Shown here: positions 17,515 through 25,544 of the stretch, piece after piece
Layout of the letters: each line of letters opens with the position of its first letter
Position numbering within the stretch: position 1 is the first letter of the stretch
NCBI RefSeq assembly: GCF_002090115.1
Contig: NZ_BBRK01000006.1
Coordinates: forward strand, 62,001 to 126,000
Source of the DNA: Demequina sp. NBRC 110054
GTDB taxonomy: Bacteria; Actinomycetota; Actinomycetes; Actinomycetales; Demequinaceae
Reading direction: 5' to 3'
Length of the DNA: 64,000 nt
Position numbers and translations under genes: made by a program
The notes under the pieces: generated by a model
What the model saw: only the letters and a program-made list of their open reading frames with translations
Database searches by the model: none
What the model was told of the DNA's origin: nothing

Positions 17515-18825
17515 TCAAGAGATGAAGCTCGCGGCGCAGTACACGGAGTCGCCGGCATCACTCAGGCGCCAGAAGCAGCCGACCTTGGCCGCGGCGGGCT
17601 CACCGTCCGTGAGAATCTCCCCGAGGTGGACGTCCGAGTCGAGGAACGCCTCCATCAGGGCCGGGATGTCCGCGGCGTAGCCGACGATGTTGTCGTGCCC
17701 CGAGTGCCAGATATCGGACGCCTCGGCCATGTCCTCGGCATGCGCGACGAGCGAGCCCCACTCGCCGCACGAGGTGAGCGGTGGCGAGCCCGCGGCCTCG
17801 CGGATCTCGTCGAGCGCCCTGCAGAAGCGCGCCTCGCTGCTGCGGTGCTTGAGAGTCACGGGCGTCGACGTCGACGTGCTCGATCCTCCGCTCGCCGTCG
17901 ACGCGTGCGGCGAGGGCTCCGATGGCTCCTTCTCCGCGGAGCCTTGGGACGTCGTGCCTTGCCCTGTACCGCTCGTGCCCGTCGACTGCGACCCTGACGG
18001 CTGTGACCCTGACGGCTGCGCGGCCTGCTGCGCGGCCAGTCGCGCTGCCTCCTCAGCCTCCGCCTGCGCCGTCTCCCACTTGTCGTGCGACGCGGACACG
18101 AGGGCTGCCGCGGTCCGCAATTCGCCGCGCGCCGCGCCGAGCAGCTCAGCCTGCTGCGCCAACCACGGCGCGTCGTCGGCGGCGGACGCCTCCGCGTCGA
18201 GCGCCTCCTGGAGCGCGTCCAACGCGGCCGCGAGCCGCTCGCGGGTCCGCTCGTCCGACACCTCACCCGCGGTGTCGGCATAGACGCCCTGCGCCTTCAC
18301 CTGCGCGCGCTGCGCGGCGTCCGCGGCGTCCGCATACGCGAGGGAGGCCGCCTCCAGGACGGCCTCGCCCTCCGCATCGTCCAGCGACGCCTGCCCGGCC
18401 TCGAGATCCGCCGCGAGCGACTCGAGCTCCTCCGCCGCGGCGACCAGCTCCGCGGTCAGAGCCTCGTTCTCCTCCACGGTGTTCTCGTCCAGCGTGTTCC
18501 CGCGCGCCGCGTCTCCCGCCTCGGGGTCGCACGAGTCCACCGCGGCGAGCGATGCGGAGACTGTCTCCGCGAGCGCCTGGCCGGCCTCGGAGTCGACCGT
18601 CAGCTCGGCCCCCGCCAAAGCCTTCTCGGCGTGCTCAGCGGCTTTGCGCAGCGCGCTCTCGGCGTCCACACACGTCGCTGCGGCCTCCTCGACCTCGGCG
18701 ATCGAGGCCGCGAGCGCCTCACGGTCCCGCTGCTGCGCCGTGGCGATCCACCCACCGGCGCCGAGCGCGACGACGCCGACCACGGCAAGCGTGGTCATCA
18801 CGCGCGCACGCGGCATCATTGCCAT
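17515..18825 (-). CDS. secreted or anchored coiled-coil protein with CAP/SCP-like C-terminus
   Basis: 436 residues. An N-terminal TM or uncleaved signal (about 8-28) is followed by Ala/Glu-rich coiled coil (about 35-270), a Ser/Gly/Thr/Gln linker (about 275-325), and a C-terminal ~110-residue domain. That domain resembles the CAP/SCP fold: [37 protein letters not shown]. Four cysteines there could form two disulfides. The match is by pattern only and divergent. The ATG has GAAGGGG upstream. It sits between hisH and hisA although nothing suggests a histidine role; wall attachment is inferred. Confidence 0.75.
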   Translation of the reverse strand: MAMMPRARVMTTLAVVGVVALGAGGWIATAQQRDREALAASIAEVEEAAATCVDAESALRKAAEHAEKALAGAELTVDSEAGQALAETVSASLAAVDSCDPEAGDAARGNTLDENTVEENEALTAELVAAAEELESLAADLEAGQASLDDAEGEAVLEAASLAYADAADAAQRAQVKAQGVYADTAGEVSDERTRERLAAALDALQEALDAEASAADDAPWLAQQAELLGAARGELRTAAALVSASHDKWETAQAEAEEAARLAAQQAAQPSGSQPSGSQSTGTSGTGQGTTSQGSAEKEPSEPSPHASTASGGSSTSTSTPVTLKHRSSEARFCRALDEIREAAGSPPLTSCGEWGSLVAHAEDMAEASDIWHSGHDNIVGYAADIPALMEAFLDSDVHLGEILTDGEPAAAKVGCFWRLSDAGDSVYCAASFIS

Positions 18826-18884
18826 GTCGCCCCTTCAGAAGCCTCGATCTACGGTAATCGACGGTGGCGCGAGGCGGAAGGCTC

Positions 18885-19541
18885 CTAGAGCGACTGCACC
18901 CAGTTGCGCAGCAGCGCGAGGCCCGCCTCACCCGACTTCTCGGGGTGGAACTGCGTGGCCATGAGCGGGCCGTTCTCGACCGCCGCGACGAAGCGATCCG
19001 ACTGCTCCACGGTTCCGGCCTCCGACCACGTGACGAGCGGTGCGCGGAAGCGGCCGGTGTCTTCGGTGGTGCCGAGCGGGAACTTGCGCGCGCCGTAGCT
19101 GTGCACGAAGTAGAAGCGCTCGTCGGCGATCCCGTCGAACAGCACGGAGCCCTCGGGCGGCTCGACCTTGGCCCAGCCCATGTTCGGCACGACAGGTACC
19201 TGGAGCCGCTCGACGGTGCCGGGCCACTGATCGAGGCCGTCGGTCTCGACGCCGTGCTCAACGCCCTTGGAGAACATCACCTGGAGACCCACGCAGATAC
19301 CCAGAACCGGGCGTCCTCCGGAGAGGCGGCGGCCGACGATCTGGTCGCCGCGCGCCTCCTTGAGGCCCTCCATGACGGCCGCGAACGCGCCCACACCGGG
19401 GACGATGAGGCCGTCGGCATTCATCGCGACGTCGCGGTCGGCGGTCAGGTGCACCTCGGCGCCCACGTGCTCGAGGGCCCTGGTCGCAGAGCGGACGTTG
19501 CCGAAGCCGTAATCGAAGACGCAGACGGTGGGGGTGCTCAC
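18885..19541 (-). CDS. hisH: imidazole glycerol phosphate synthase, glutamine amidotransferase subunit
   Basis: Class I glutaminase of 218 residues supplying ammonia to HisF for ImGP and AICAR formation. Triad: Cys in LGICVGLQ, and His and Glu in TQFHPEKSG. The conserved N-terminus STPTVCVFDYGFGNVRS fixes a GTG start at 19541; the longer upstream ORF is a spurious extension. The GTG lies 7 nt after TAGACT without a Shine-Dalgarno, so hisH may have its own leaderless transcript. hisF is not in the window. Confidence 0.96.
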   Translation of the reverse strand: MSTPTVCVFDYGFGNVRSATRALEHVGAEVHLTADRDVAMNADGLIVPGVGAFAAVMEGLKEARGDQIVGRRLSGGRPVLGICVGLQVMFSKGVEHGVETDGLDQWPGTVERLQVPVVPNMGWAKVEPPEGSVLFDGIADERFYFVHSYGARKFPLGTTEDTGRFRAPLVTWSEAGTVEQSDRFVAAVENGPLMATQFHPEKSGEAGLALLRNWVQSL

Positions 19542-19548
19542 CCGCGCC

Positions 19549-19554
19549 AGTCTA
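19549..19554 (-). promoter_or_regulatory. hisH: -10 element TAGACT for hisH
   Basis: TANNNT hexamer 7 nt before the GTG start; identical hexamer and spacing occur at hisC. Confidence 0.45.
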
Positions 19555-19614
19555 GTGGCGGCCGCGGCAGTCGAACGCGGGCCTGCGGCACGGAGGTGGC
19601 GCCCGGAACCGGCT

Positions 19615-20073
19615 CTACTGCGAGAGCCGGCCCTTCGCCTCCTTGGCGACCGCGCGGAGCGACCGGAAGGCCTTCCACTTGGACATGCGCGCATCGGCGA
19701 CCTTGTCCTCGTGCAGTGCGGCGACCTCGTCGAAGTCCTGGGATCCCGACATCACGGACAGGACCACGCCGGGGGCGTTGTCGAGCGCGAGGCCGGGGGG
19801 CAGTGCCTCCCCGCGCGCGCCGGCGCGCCACTCGATCGCCGTGATCTGCCCGTCCTTGCGGTCGAGCACCACGACCGGCATCGTCTTGACGAAGTTGGAC
19901 ACGACCTGGCCCACCTTGGCGGCCATCTCATCCGACGCATCGTCCAGGACTCCGAAGGCACCGCCCGAGGTGAGGATCACGCGGCCCTTGCAGCCGCCCA
20001 TCGCCATCACGGCGGCGAGGACGCGCTGGTCCCCGACCGGCGTGAAGACGGCGAGGACCTCGGCGTCCGCCAC
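19615..20073 (-). CDS. conserved-looking protein of unknown function in the his cluster
   Basis: 152 residues, GTG start overlapping the hisB stop by one base (TAGTG), so translationally coupled to hisB. Probably cytoplasmic: no signal or TM. Visible features are FTPVGDQRVLAAVMAMGG, a hydrophobic central part (VSNFVKTMPVVVLDRKDG) and a basic C-terminus (MSKWKAFRSLRAVAKEAKG). Family not recognised and no catalytic motif obvious. Position between hisB and hisH suggests coexpression with histidine synthesis; role unknown. Confidence 0.8.
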   Translation of the reverse strand: MADAEVLAVFTPVGDQRVLAAVMAMGGCKGRVILTSGGAFGVLDDASDEMAAKVGQVVSNFVKTMPVVVLDRKDGQITAIEWRAGARGEALPPGLALDNAPGVVLSVMSGSQDFDEVAALHEDKVADARMSKWKAFRSLRAVAKEAKGRLSQ

Positions 20074-20675
20074 TACAGCGCGCCCTTGGTCGACGGGATG
20101 ATGCCAGCGATGCGCGGGTCCTCCGTGACGGCGGCGCGCAGCGCGCGGGCGAGCGCCTTGAACTGCGCCTCGACGATGTGGTGCGGGTCGCGGCCCGACA
20201 GCACGCGCATGTGCACGCAGATCCCCGCGTGGTGCGCGATCGACTCGAGCGCGTGCGCGGTCAGCGAGCCTGCGAAGTTGCCGCCGATGAGGTGCGTGGC
20301 CTGGCCGACGGGCTCTCCCGTGTGCACGAAGTAGGGACGGCCCGACACGTCGACGACGCACTGCGCGAGAGCCTCGTCGAGCGGGACCAGGGCGTCGCCG
20401 AAGCGCGAGATGCCTGCCTTGGTGCCGAGCGCCTCCTTGAGCGCCTCGCCGATGCAGATCGCGATGTCCTCGACCGTGTGATGCGAGTCGATGTGCACGT
20501 CGCCGGTCGCCTTGACGGTGAGGTTCATGAGCGAGTGCTTGCCGAGCGCCGTGAGCATGTGGTCGTAGAACGGCACGCCGGTGTCGATGTCCGTGACACC
20601 GGTCCCGTCCAGATCCAGCTCGACGAGCACCTGCGACTCGCTCGTGGCGCGCTCGATGCGTCCGGTACGGCTCAT
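20073..20675 (-). CDS. hisB: imidazoleglycerol-phosphate dehydratase
   Basis: Monofunctional HisB of 200 residues, dehydrating IGP to imidazole-acetol phosphate with Mn2+. Metal-binding motifs [34 protein letters not shown] and [12 protein letters not shown] are intact. Starts [14 protein letters not shown] at an ATG whose ATGA overlaps the hisC stop. The fused phosphatase domain of enterobacterial HisB is absent, as expected in actinobacteria. Confidence 0.97.
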   Translation of the reverse strand: MSRTGRIERATSESQVLVELDLDGTGVTDIDTGVPFYDHMLTALGKHSLMNLTVKATGDVHIDSHHTVEDIAICIGEALKEALGTKAGISRFGDALVPLDEALAQCVVDVSGRPYFVHTGEPVGQATHLIGGNFAGSLTAHALESIAHHAGICVHMRVLSGRDPHHIVEAQFKALARALRAAVTEDPRIAGIIPSTKGAL

Positions 20676-21766
20676 GCGGTGACCTCCAACAGGGCGCTGC
20701 GGAACAGCGCCATCTCCTGCGGCGTGCCGATCGACACGCGCAACCAACCCTCGGGACCCGTGACACGGATCAGCACCCCACGCTCGAGCAGTCCCTCGAA
20801 CACCTTCTCGCGGTCCTCGAACGGACCGAACAGCGCGAAGTTCGCGTCCGTGTCCGCGACCGTGTAGCCCTGCGCCGTGAGCCACGCGACCGTGTCGTCG
20901 CGCTCGGCGCGGATCTCCGCGACCTGGGCCTGGAGCTCTCGCGCGTGCGCGAGCGCGGCGCGGGCCGTCGCCTGCGTGACCGCGCTCAGGTGATACGGCA
21001 GACGCACGATCTGGAGCGCGTCGACGATCTCGGCCGATGCCGCGAGATAGCCGAGGCGACCGCCGGCCATCGCGAAGGCCTTGGACATGGTCCGGCTCAC
21101 GACGAGGTTCGGCTGGGTCGGCAGCAGGCTCAGCGCGCTCGGCACGCCGACGTGGCGGAACTCCGCGTAGGCCTCGTCGACGACGACGAGGCAGCCGGCC
21201 TCGACCTTGTCGGCAGCCTCGAGCAGCGCGACCGTGTGGTCGAGCGGCAGGGCCGTGCCCGTCGGGTTGTTCGGGCTCGCGACGATCACCATCGACGGCT
21301 GCACCTCGGCGATCGCGGCGACCGCCGCGTCGACGTCGAGCGTGAAGTCGTCCGAGCGCGGGAACGTCACGTACTCGGTGAGGGTGTCGCGCGCATACTC
21401 GGGGTACATCGAGTAGGTGGGCGCGAAGCTCAGCACCTTGCGCCCCGGGCCGCCGAAGGCCTGGTGGAGGTGGAGCATCACCTCGTTGGAGCCATTGGCA
21501 GCCCACAGGTTCTCGGTCCGCAGGAAGTCCGCGTCGGACTCGGAGGCCAGGTAGGCGGCGAGGTCCCCGCGCAGGCCCTCGGCGTCGCGGTCCGGGTACC
21601 GGTTCAGGCTCGAGGCCGCCTTGCGCACCGCCGTCGCGATCGAGTCGACCACCGAGTCCGGGGGCAGGTACGGGTTCTCGTTGACGTTGAGCCGTGCCTC
21701 CACGTCCAGCTGCGGGGCGCCGTACGGCTTGAGGCCCTCGAGGTCGGGGCGCAGGGGCAAAGTCAT
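20672..21766 (-). CDS. hisC: histidinol-phosphate aminotransferase
   Basis: PLP-dependent class I/II aminotransferase of 364 residues converting imidazole-acetol phosphate to histidinol phosphate. N-terminus [15 protein letters not shown] and [10 protein letters not shown] are typical. The PLP lysine lies in [17 protein letters not shown], and NNPTGT and DEAYAEF are present. The ATG at 21766 is 7 nt after TAGACT, so it appears leaderless with its own promoter. This makes sense because hisD is separated from it by a 7.5-kb block. The stop overlaps hisB. Confidence 0.96.
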   Translation of the reverse strand: MTLPLRPDLEGLKPYGAPQLDVEARLNVNENPYLPPDSVVDSIATAVRKAASSLNRYPDRDAEGLRGDLAAYLASESDADFLRTENLWAANGSNEVMLHLHQAFGGPGRKVLSFAPTYSMYPEYARDTLTEYVTFPRSDDFTLDVDAAVAAIAEVQPSMVIVASPNNPTGTALPLDHTVALLEAADKVEAGCLVVVDEAYAEFRHVGVPSALSLLPTQPNLVVSRTMSKAFAMAGGRLGYLAASAEIVDALQIVRLPYHLSAVTQATARAALAHARELQAQVAEIRAERDDTVAWLTAQGYTVADTDANFALFGPFEDREKVFEGLLERGVLIRVTGPEGWLRVSIGTPQEMALFRSALLEVTA

Positions 21767-21773
21767 GGCCACG

Positions 21774-21779
21774 AGTCTA
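21774..21779 (-). promoter_or_regulatory. hisC: -10 element TAGACT for hisC
   Basis: TANNNT hexamer 7 nt before the hisC ATG, no Shine-Dalgarno; same arrangement as hisH. Confidence 0.45.
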
Positions 21780-21852
21780 GTGGCGGGACCCGACCGGGCT
21801 TGGCACCGCCTGCCACGGCTTCGGTCGCATCGTCCGCGTACCTGGCGCCGCG

Positions 21853-23127
21853 TCAGCCGATGCTCACGTCGCCCGTGAAGGTGAGCACGAGCAGCACCGC
21901 GTTGAGCGCGACGATCGCGGCGACGACGGTCCAGGCCACCGCCTTCGTGCCGACGCCCGCGGCATGCATGCCCATGAGAGAGCGGTCCGAGATGAGCCGC
22001 ACGAGGGGGATGAGAGCGAACGGGATGCCGATGCTCAGCACCACCTGCGAGATCACGAGCGCCCACGTGGGGCTCACGCCACTGCCGAGGATGATCAGCG
22101 CGGGGATCAGCGTGATCGAGCGGCGGACGATGAGCGGGATCCGACGGTGGATGAGGCCGCCCATGATCGCGGAGCCCGCGTAGCAGCCGACGGAGGTCGA
22201 GGCGAGGCCCGAGGCGAGCAGCCCGACACCGAAGATCGCGGCGATGACGGGGCCGAGCGCGCCGTCGATCGCGGCGTAGGCGCCCTCGATCGAGTCGGTG
22301 CCGTCGACGCCGCGCAGGGCGCCGGCGGCGAGCATGAGCATGCCGATGTTCACGCCGCCCGCGATGATGAGGCTCAGGCCCACGTCCCACTTGGTCGCGT
22401 GGAGCAGCTCCTTGAGCCTTCCGTGCCCGTGACCCGAGCCGTGCCGGTCACGCGACAGCGAGCTGTGCAGGTAGATCGCATGCGGCATGACGGTCGCGCC
22501 GAGCATCGAGGCGGCGAGCAGCACGGTCGGTGCGCCGTCGAAGCGCGGGACCAGGCCCTCCGCGGCCTCTCCCCACTGCGTGTCGGTGAAGAGCAGACCG
22601 ACGAGGAAGCCGACCGCGATGATCGCGAGCAGGCCCATGATGACGAACTCGAAGGGGCGCTGGCCGCGGTTCGACTGCACGCGCAGCAGGCCGAGCGAGA
22701 CGATGCCGACGATCAGGCCACCCAGCACGAGCGGGATGTCGAAGAGCAGGTAGAGCGCGATCGCACCGCCGATGACCTCGGCGAGGTCCGTCGCGGCCGC
22801 GACGATCTCGGCCTGCGCCCAGTAGGTGATGCGCGTGCCGCGGCCGAGCCGCTCCCCCAGCAGCTCGGGCAGGCTGCGGCCCGTGACGAGGCCGAGCTTG
22901 GCGGACGAGTACTGGATGAAGACCGCCATCGCGTTCGACACGACGAGGACCCACATGAGCAGGTAGCCGTACTCCGCACCCGCGGTGAGGTTCGCCGCGA
23001 CGTTGCCGGGATCGACGTACGCGATCGCGGCGACGAAGGCCGGGCCGAGCAGCGTGGCGACGCGCCGGATCGGATTCCGCGGACGCGCGTCCTGGCCCTC
23101 CTCGCTGGGGGTCAGCGTGCTGGTCAT
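21853..23127 (-). CDS. mntH: Nramp-family Mn2+/divalent metal transporter
   Basis: Proton-coupled divalent metal importer of 424 residues with 11 or so TM helices. The TM1 motif AAIAYVDPGN (DPGN) and the TM6 motif GATVMPHAIYLHSS (MPH) mark the metal site of Nramp proteins; Met in MPH favours Mn2+/Fe2+. The start MTSTLTPSEEGQD at 23127 places a short cytoplasmic tail before TM1; the 62-codon upstream extension is unlikely. A 22-bp perfect dyad lies 50 bp upstream, suggesting control by a metalloregulator. Confidence 0.95.
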   Translation of the reverse strand: MTSTLTPSEEGQDARPRNPIRRVATLLGPAFVAAIAYVDPGNVAANLTAGAEYGYLLMWVLVVSNAMAVFIQYSSAKLGLVTGRSLPELLGERLGRGTRITYWAQAEIVAAATDLAEVIGGAIALYLLFDIPLVLGGLIVGIVSLGLLRVQSNRGQRPFEFVIMGLLAIIAVGFLVGLLFTDTQWGEAAEGLVPRFDGAPTVLLAASMLGATVMPHAIYLHSSLSRDRHGSGHGHGRLKELLHATKWDVGLSLIIAGGVNIGMLMLAAGALRGVDGTDSIEGAYAAIDGALGPVIAAIFGVGLLASGLASTSVGCYAGSAIMGGLIHRRIPLIVRRSITLIPALIILGSGVSPTWALVISQVVLSIGIPFALIPLVRLISDRSLMGMHAAGVGTKAVAWTVVAAIVALNAVLLVLTFTGDVSIG

Positions 23128-23176
23128 GGGGACCGCCTTCACCTCAGGGACGGACCTCTCGGCCCACCTTGCTCGC

Positions 23177-23198
23177 AAAGTTCGCCGTGGCGAACTTT
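23177..23198. promoter_or_regulatory. 22-bp perfect dyad upstream of mntH
   Basis: Arms AAAGTTCGCC and GGCGAACTTT separated by GT: a 10-bp perfect inverted repeat in the mntH/recQ intergenic region. Its length and symmetry suit a DtxR/MntR-type metalloregulator operator. Which regulator binds is not shown by the sequence. Confidence 0.65.
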
Positions 23199-23283
23199 CC
23201 TTGGACGCCAAGCCTATACGCGCCTCGGCTCGTGTCGCGACGACATGCCGTGGCCCGCCTTCGTGCCTGTCGGACCACCCCCT

Positions 23284-23289
23284 TAGGCT
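23284..23289 (+). promoter_or_regulatory. -10 element TAGGCT for the RecQ-like gene
   Basis: TANNNT hexamer 7 nt before the ATG at 23297; no Shine-Dalgarno, so probably leaderless. Confidence 0.4.
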
Positions 23290-23296
23290 CGTGCGC

Positions 23297-25441
23297 ATGA
23301 CCGAGACGCTCACGATGAGGAACGCCGCGGAAGCCGCGCTGCGTGCGCTCGTCGGCCGCGAGGACGCGTCGCTGCGCGCGGATCAGTGGACCGCGATCGA
23401 GGCGCTCGTCGCGCGCCGCTCGCGCGCGCTCGTGGTCCAGCGCACGGGCTGGGGCAAGTCCGCGGTGTACTTCGTCGCGACGCGCCTGCTGCGGGACGCG
23501 GGCGCCGGGCCCACGATCATCGTCTCCCCGCTGCTCGCCCTCATGCGCGACCAGATCGCAGCGGCCGGGCGTGCGGGGATCAGCGCGGTGACGATCAACT
23601 CCGCCAACGTCACCGAGTGGGACGCGGTGCACGAGTCGATCGCCGCCGGCGACGTCGACGTCTTGCTGTGCTCGCCCGAGCGGCTCAACAACCCCCAGTT
23701 CCGCGACACGGTGCTGCCGCGTCTCGCGGCGGACGCGGGGCTCGTCGTGATCGACGAGGCGCACTGCATCTCCGACTGGGGGCATGATTTCCGTCCCGAC
23801 TACCGACGCATCCGGACTCTGCTGGCGAGCCTGCCGTCGGGCATCCCCGTGCTCGCAACCACGGCGACCGCCAACGCGCGCGTGACCGACGACGTCGCGG
23901 AGCAGCTCGGCGTGACCGGAGACTCCGCGTCCGCGGAGGTGCTCGTGCTGCGCGGACCGCTCGACCGGGAGTCGCTCCATCTCGCGGTGCTCGACCTGCC
24001 CGACCCCGCGGCGCGCGTCGCCTGGCTCGCGCAGTCGCTCGGCTCACTCGAGGGCTCGGGCATCGTGTACTGCCTCACCGTCTCCGCCGCCGAGGAGGTC
24101 GCGTCGCAGCTGCGTGCCGCGGGGCTCGCCGTCGGCGCGTACACGGGCCGCACCGACCCGGCCGAGCGCGAGCAGCTCGAGCAGGACCTCAAGGACAACC
24201 GGGTGAAGGCGCTCGTGGCGACGTCCGCGCTCGGGATGGGTTTCGACAAGCCCGACCTCGCCTTCGTCGTGCACCTTGGCGCGCCCTCGTCCCCGATCGC
24301 CTACTACCAGCAGGTGGGCCGCGCGGGTCGTGGCGTCGACCGCGCCGTCGTCGCCCTGCTTCCCGGGCGCGAGGACCGCGCGATCTGGGACTGGTTCGGC
24401 TCTCAGGCCTTCCCTCCCGAGGACACCGTGCGCGCGACCCTCGCGGCGCTGAACGCGGAGAGTCCCACGAGCGTCCCCGCGCTCGAGACCGCGGTGGAGC
24501 TCAGCCGCTCCCGGCTCGAGGCGATGCTCAAGGTGCTCGACGTCGACGGCGCGGTGCGCCGGGTCCAGGGAGGCTGGATCGCGACGGGCGCCCCCTGGAG
24601 CTACGACGCCGAGCGCTACGCCAAGGTCGCCGCGACCCGCGAAGCCGAGCAGCGGACCATGCTCGCGTATCAGCGCGCCGAACGCTGCCGGATGGCCTTC
24701 CTGCGCGAGGTGCTCGACGATCCCGAGCTTGCACCCGGCTGGGCGTGCGGGCGATGCGACGTCTGCGGTGGAGTGGCGCTTCCCGAGGCACCGACCGAGG
24801 AGTCCGTGTCCCGCGCGCAGGAGGCGCTCAACGTGGTCGGCGTCGAGGTCGTCGCTCGCCGACAGTGGCCCAGCGGCATGCAGACGCTCGGCGTCAATCT
24901 GCGTGGACGCATCGCCCCTGAGGAGCAGGCGTCGCCCGGTCGTGCCATCGCGAGGCTCGACGGCCTCGGCTGGTCGGGGATGCTGCGCGACCTTTTCGCC
25001 GCGCGTTCCGAGGACGGGACGCCCGTTGACGCCGAGCTGCCGGTGCCGCTTCGCCATGCGGCCGTGCAGGTGCTCGACGAGTGGCCCGACCGAGGCCGGA
25101 TCAACGGCGTCGTCGGCATCGATTCGACCACCCGCCCGGCGATGATGAGCCACCTGCCAGCGGGGCTCGCCCGCTACCTCGGCGTTCCCGTGCTCGGCAC
25201 CGTGAGGCCCGCGCCCGGACGCGAGGAGCCCACGCGGCACGACGTGAACTCCGCGCAGCGGCTCGCGGCCGTCGCCGCGAGGCTGCGGTGGGAGCCGGCC
25301 GCGGAGACATCGGTCGGGGGCGCGCGCGTGCTCCTGGTCGACGATCAGACCGAGTCCGGATGGACGCTCACGGTCGCGGCCCGCGAGCTGCGGCTCGCGG
25401 GCGCGCAGGAGGTGCTGCCGTTCGTGCTCGGAGTGCGCTGA
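23297..25441 (+). CDS. RecQ-family DNA helicase with phosphoribosyltransferase-like C-terminus
   Basis: 714 residues. SF2 helicase core: Walker A in RTGWGKSAVYF, DEAH in VIDEAHCISDWGHDFRPDY, SAT-like TTATAN, and motif VI region YYQQVGRAGRG. The RecQ zinc cluster is present (RCRMAF, then CGRCDVCGG). After about residue 500 the usual WH/HRDC arrangement is not evident. The end carries a PRTase-like signature VLLVDDQTESGWTLTVAA, typical of nucleotide-binding phosphoribosyltransferase folds. It probably unwinds DNA in repair; the C-terminal function is unknown. It is the only plus-strand gene between 15.1 and 34.9 kb. Confidence 0.88.
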   Translation: MTETLTMRNAAEAALRALVGREDASLRADQWTAIEALVARRSRALVVQRTGWGKSAVYFVATRLLRDAGAGPTIIVSPLLALMRDQIAAAGRAGISAVTINSANVTEWDAVHESIAAGDVDVLLCSPERLNNPQFRDTVLPRLAADAGLVVIDEAHCISDWGHDFRPDYRRIRTLLASLPSGIPVLATTATANARVTDDVAEQLGVTGDSASAEVLVLRGPLDRESLHLAVLDLPDPAARVAWLAQSLGSLEGSGIVYCLTVSAAEEVASQLRAAGLAVGAYTGRTDPAEREQLEQDLKDNRVKALVATSALGMGFDKPDLAFVVHLGAPSSPIAYYQQVGRAGRGVDRAVVALLPGREDRAIWDWFGSQAFPPEDTVRATLAALNAESPTSVPALETAVELSRSRLEAMLKVLDVDGAVRRVQGGWIATGAPWSYDAERYAKVAATREAEQRTMLAYQRAERCRMAFLREVLDDPELAPGWACGRCDVCGGVALPEAPTEESVSRAQEALNVVGVEVVARRQWPSGMQTLGVNLRGRIAPEEQASPGRAIARLDGLGWSGMLRDLFAARSEDGTPVDAELPVPLRHAAVQVLDEWPDRGRINGVVGIDSTTRPAMMSHLPAGLARYLGVPVLGTVRPAPGREEPTRHDVNSAQRLAAVAARLRWEPAAETSVGGARVLLVDDQTESGWTLTVAARELRLAGAQEVLPFVLGVR

Positions 25442-25497
25442 CCTCCTCGTGCCGGCGGACCGCAAGGCTCTTGATGGAGCGGCCCACGAGACACGCA

Positions 25498-25527
25498 GAG
25501 GGGCACCGTCCGAAGACGATGCCCCTC
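25498..25527 (-). terminator. UUCG-loop hairpin terminator, copy 1
   Basis: On the minus strand a 13-bp stem (GAGGGGCATCGTC with GACGGTGCCCCTC, one G-U) closes a TTCG tetraloop, 17 bp after the stop codon at 25545. No U-tract. From the plus strand the stem has one C-A mismatch, so it may also stop transcription of the RecQ-like gene. Confidence 0.75.
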
Positions 25528-25544
25528 CACTGACTCGGTCCGCG

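Noticed and set aside
23144-25465. Minus-strand frames over the RecQ-like gene (278 and 473 codons)
   Set aside because: Antisense shadows of an intact helicase; no start signals or domain.
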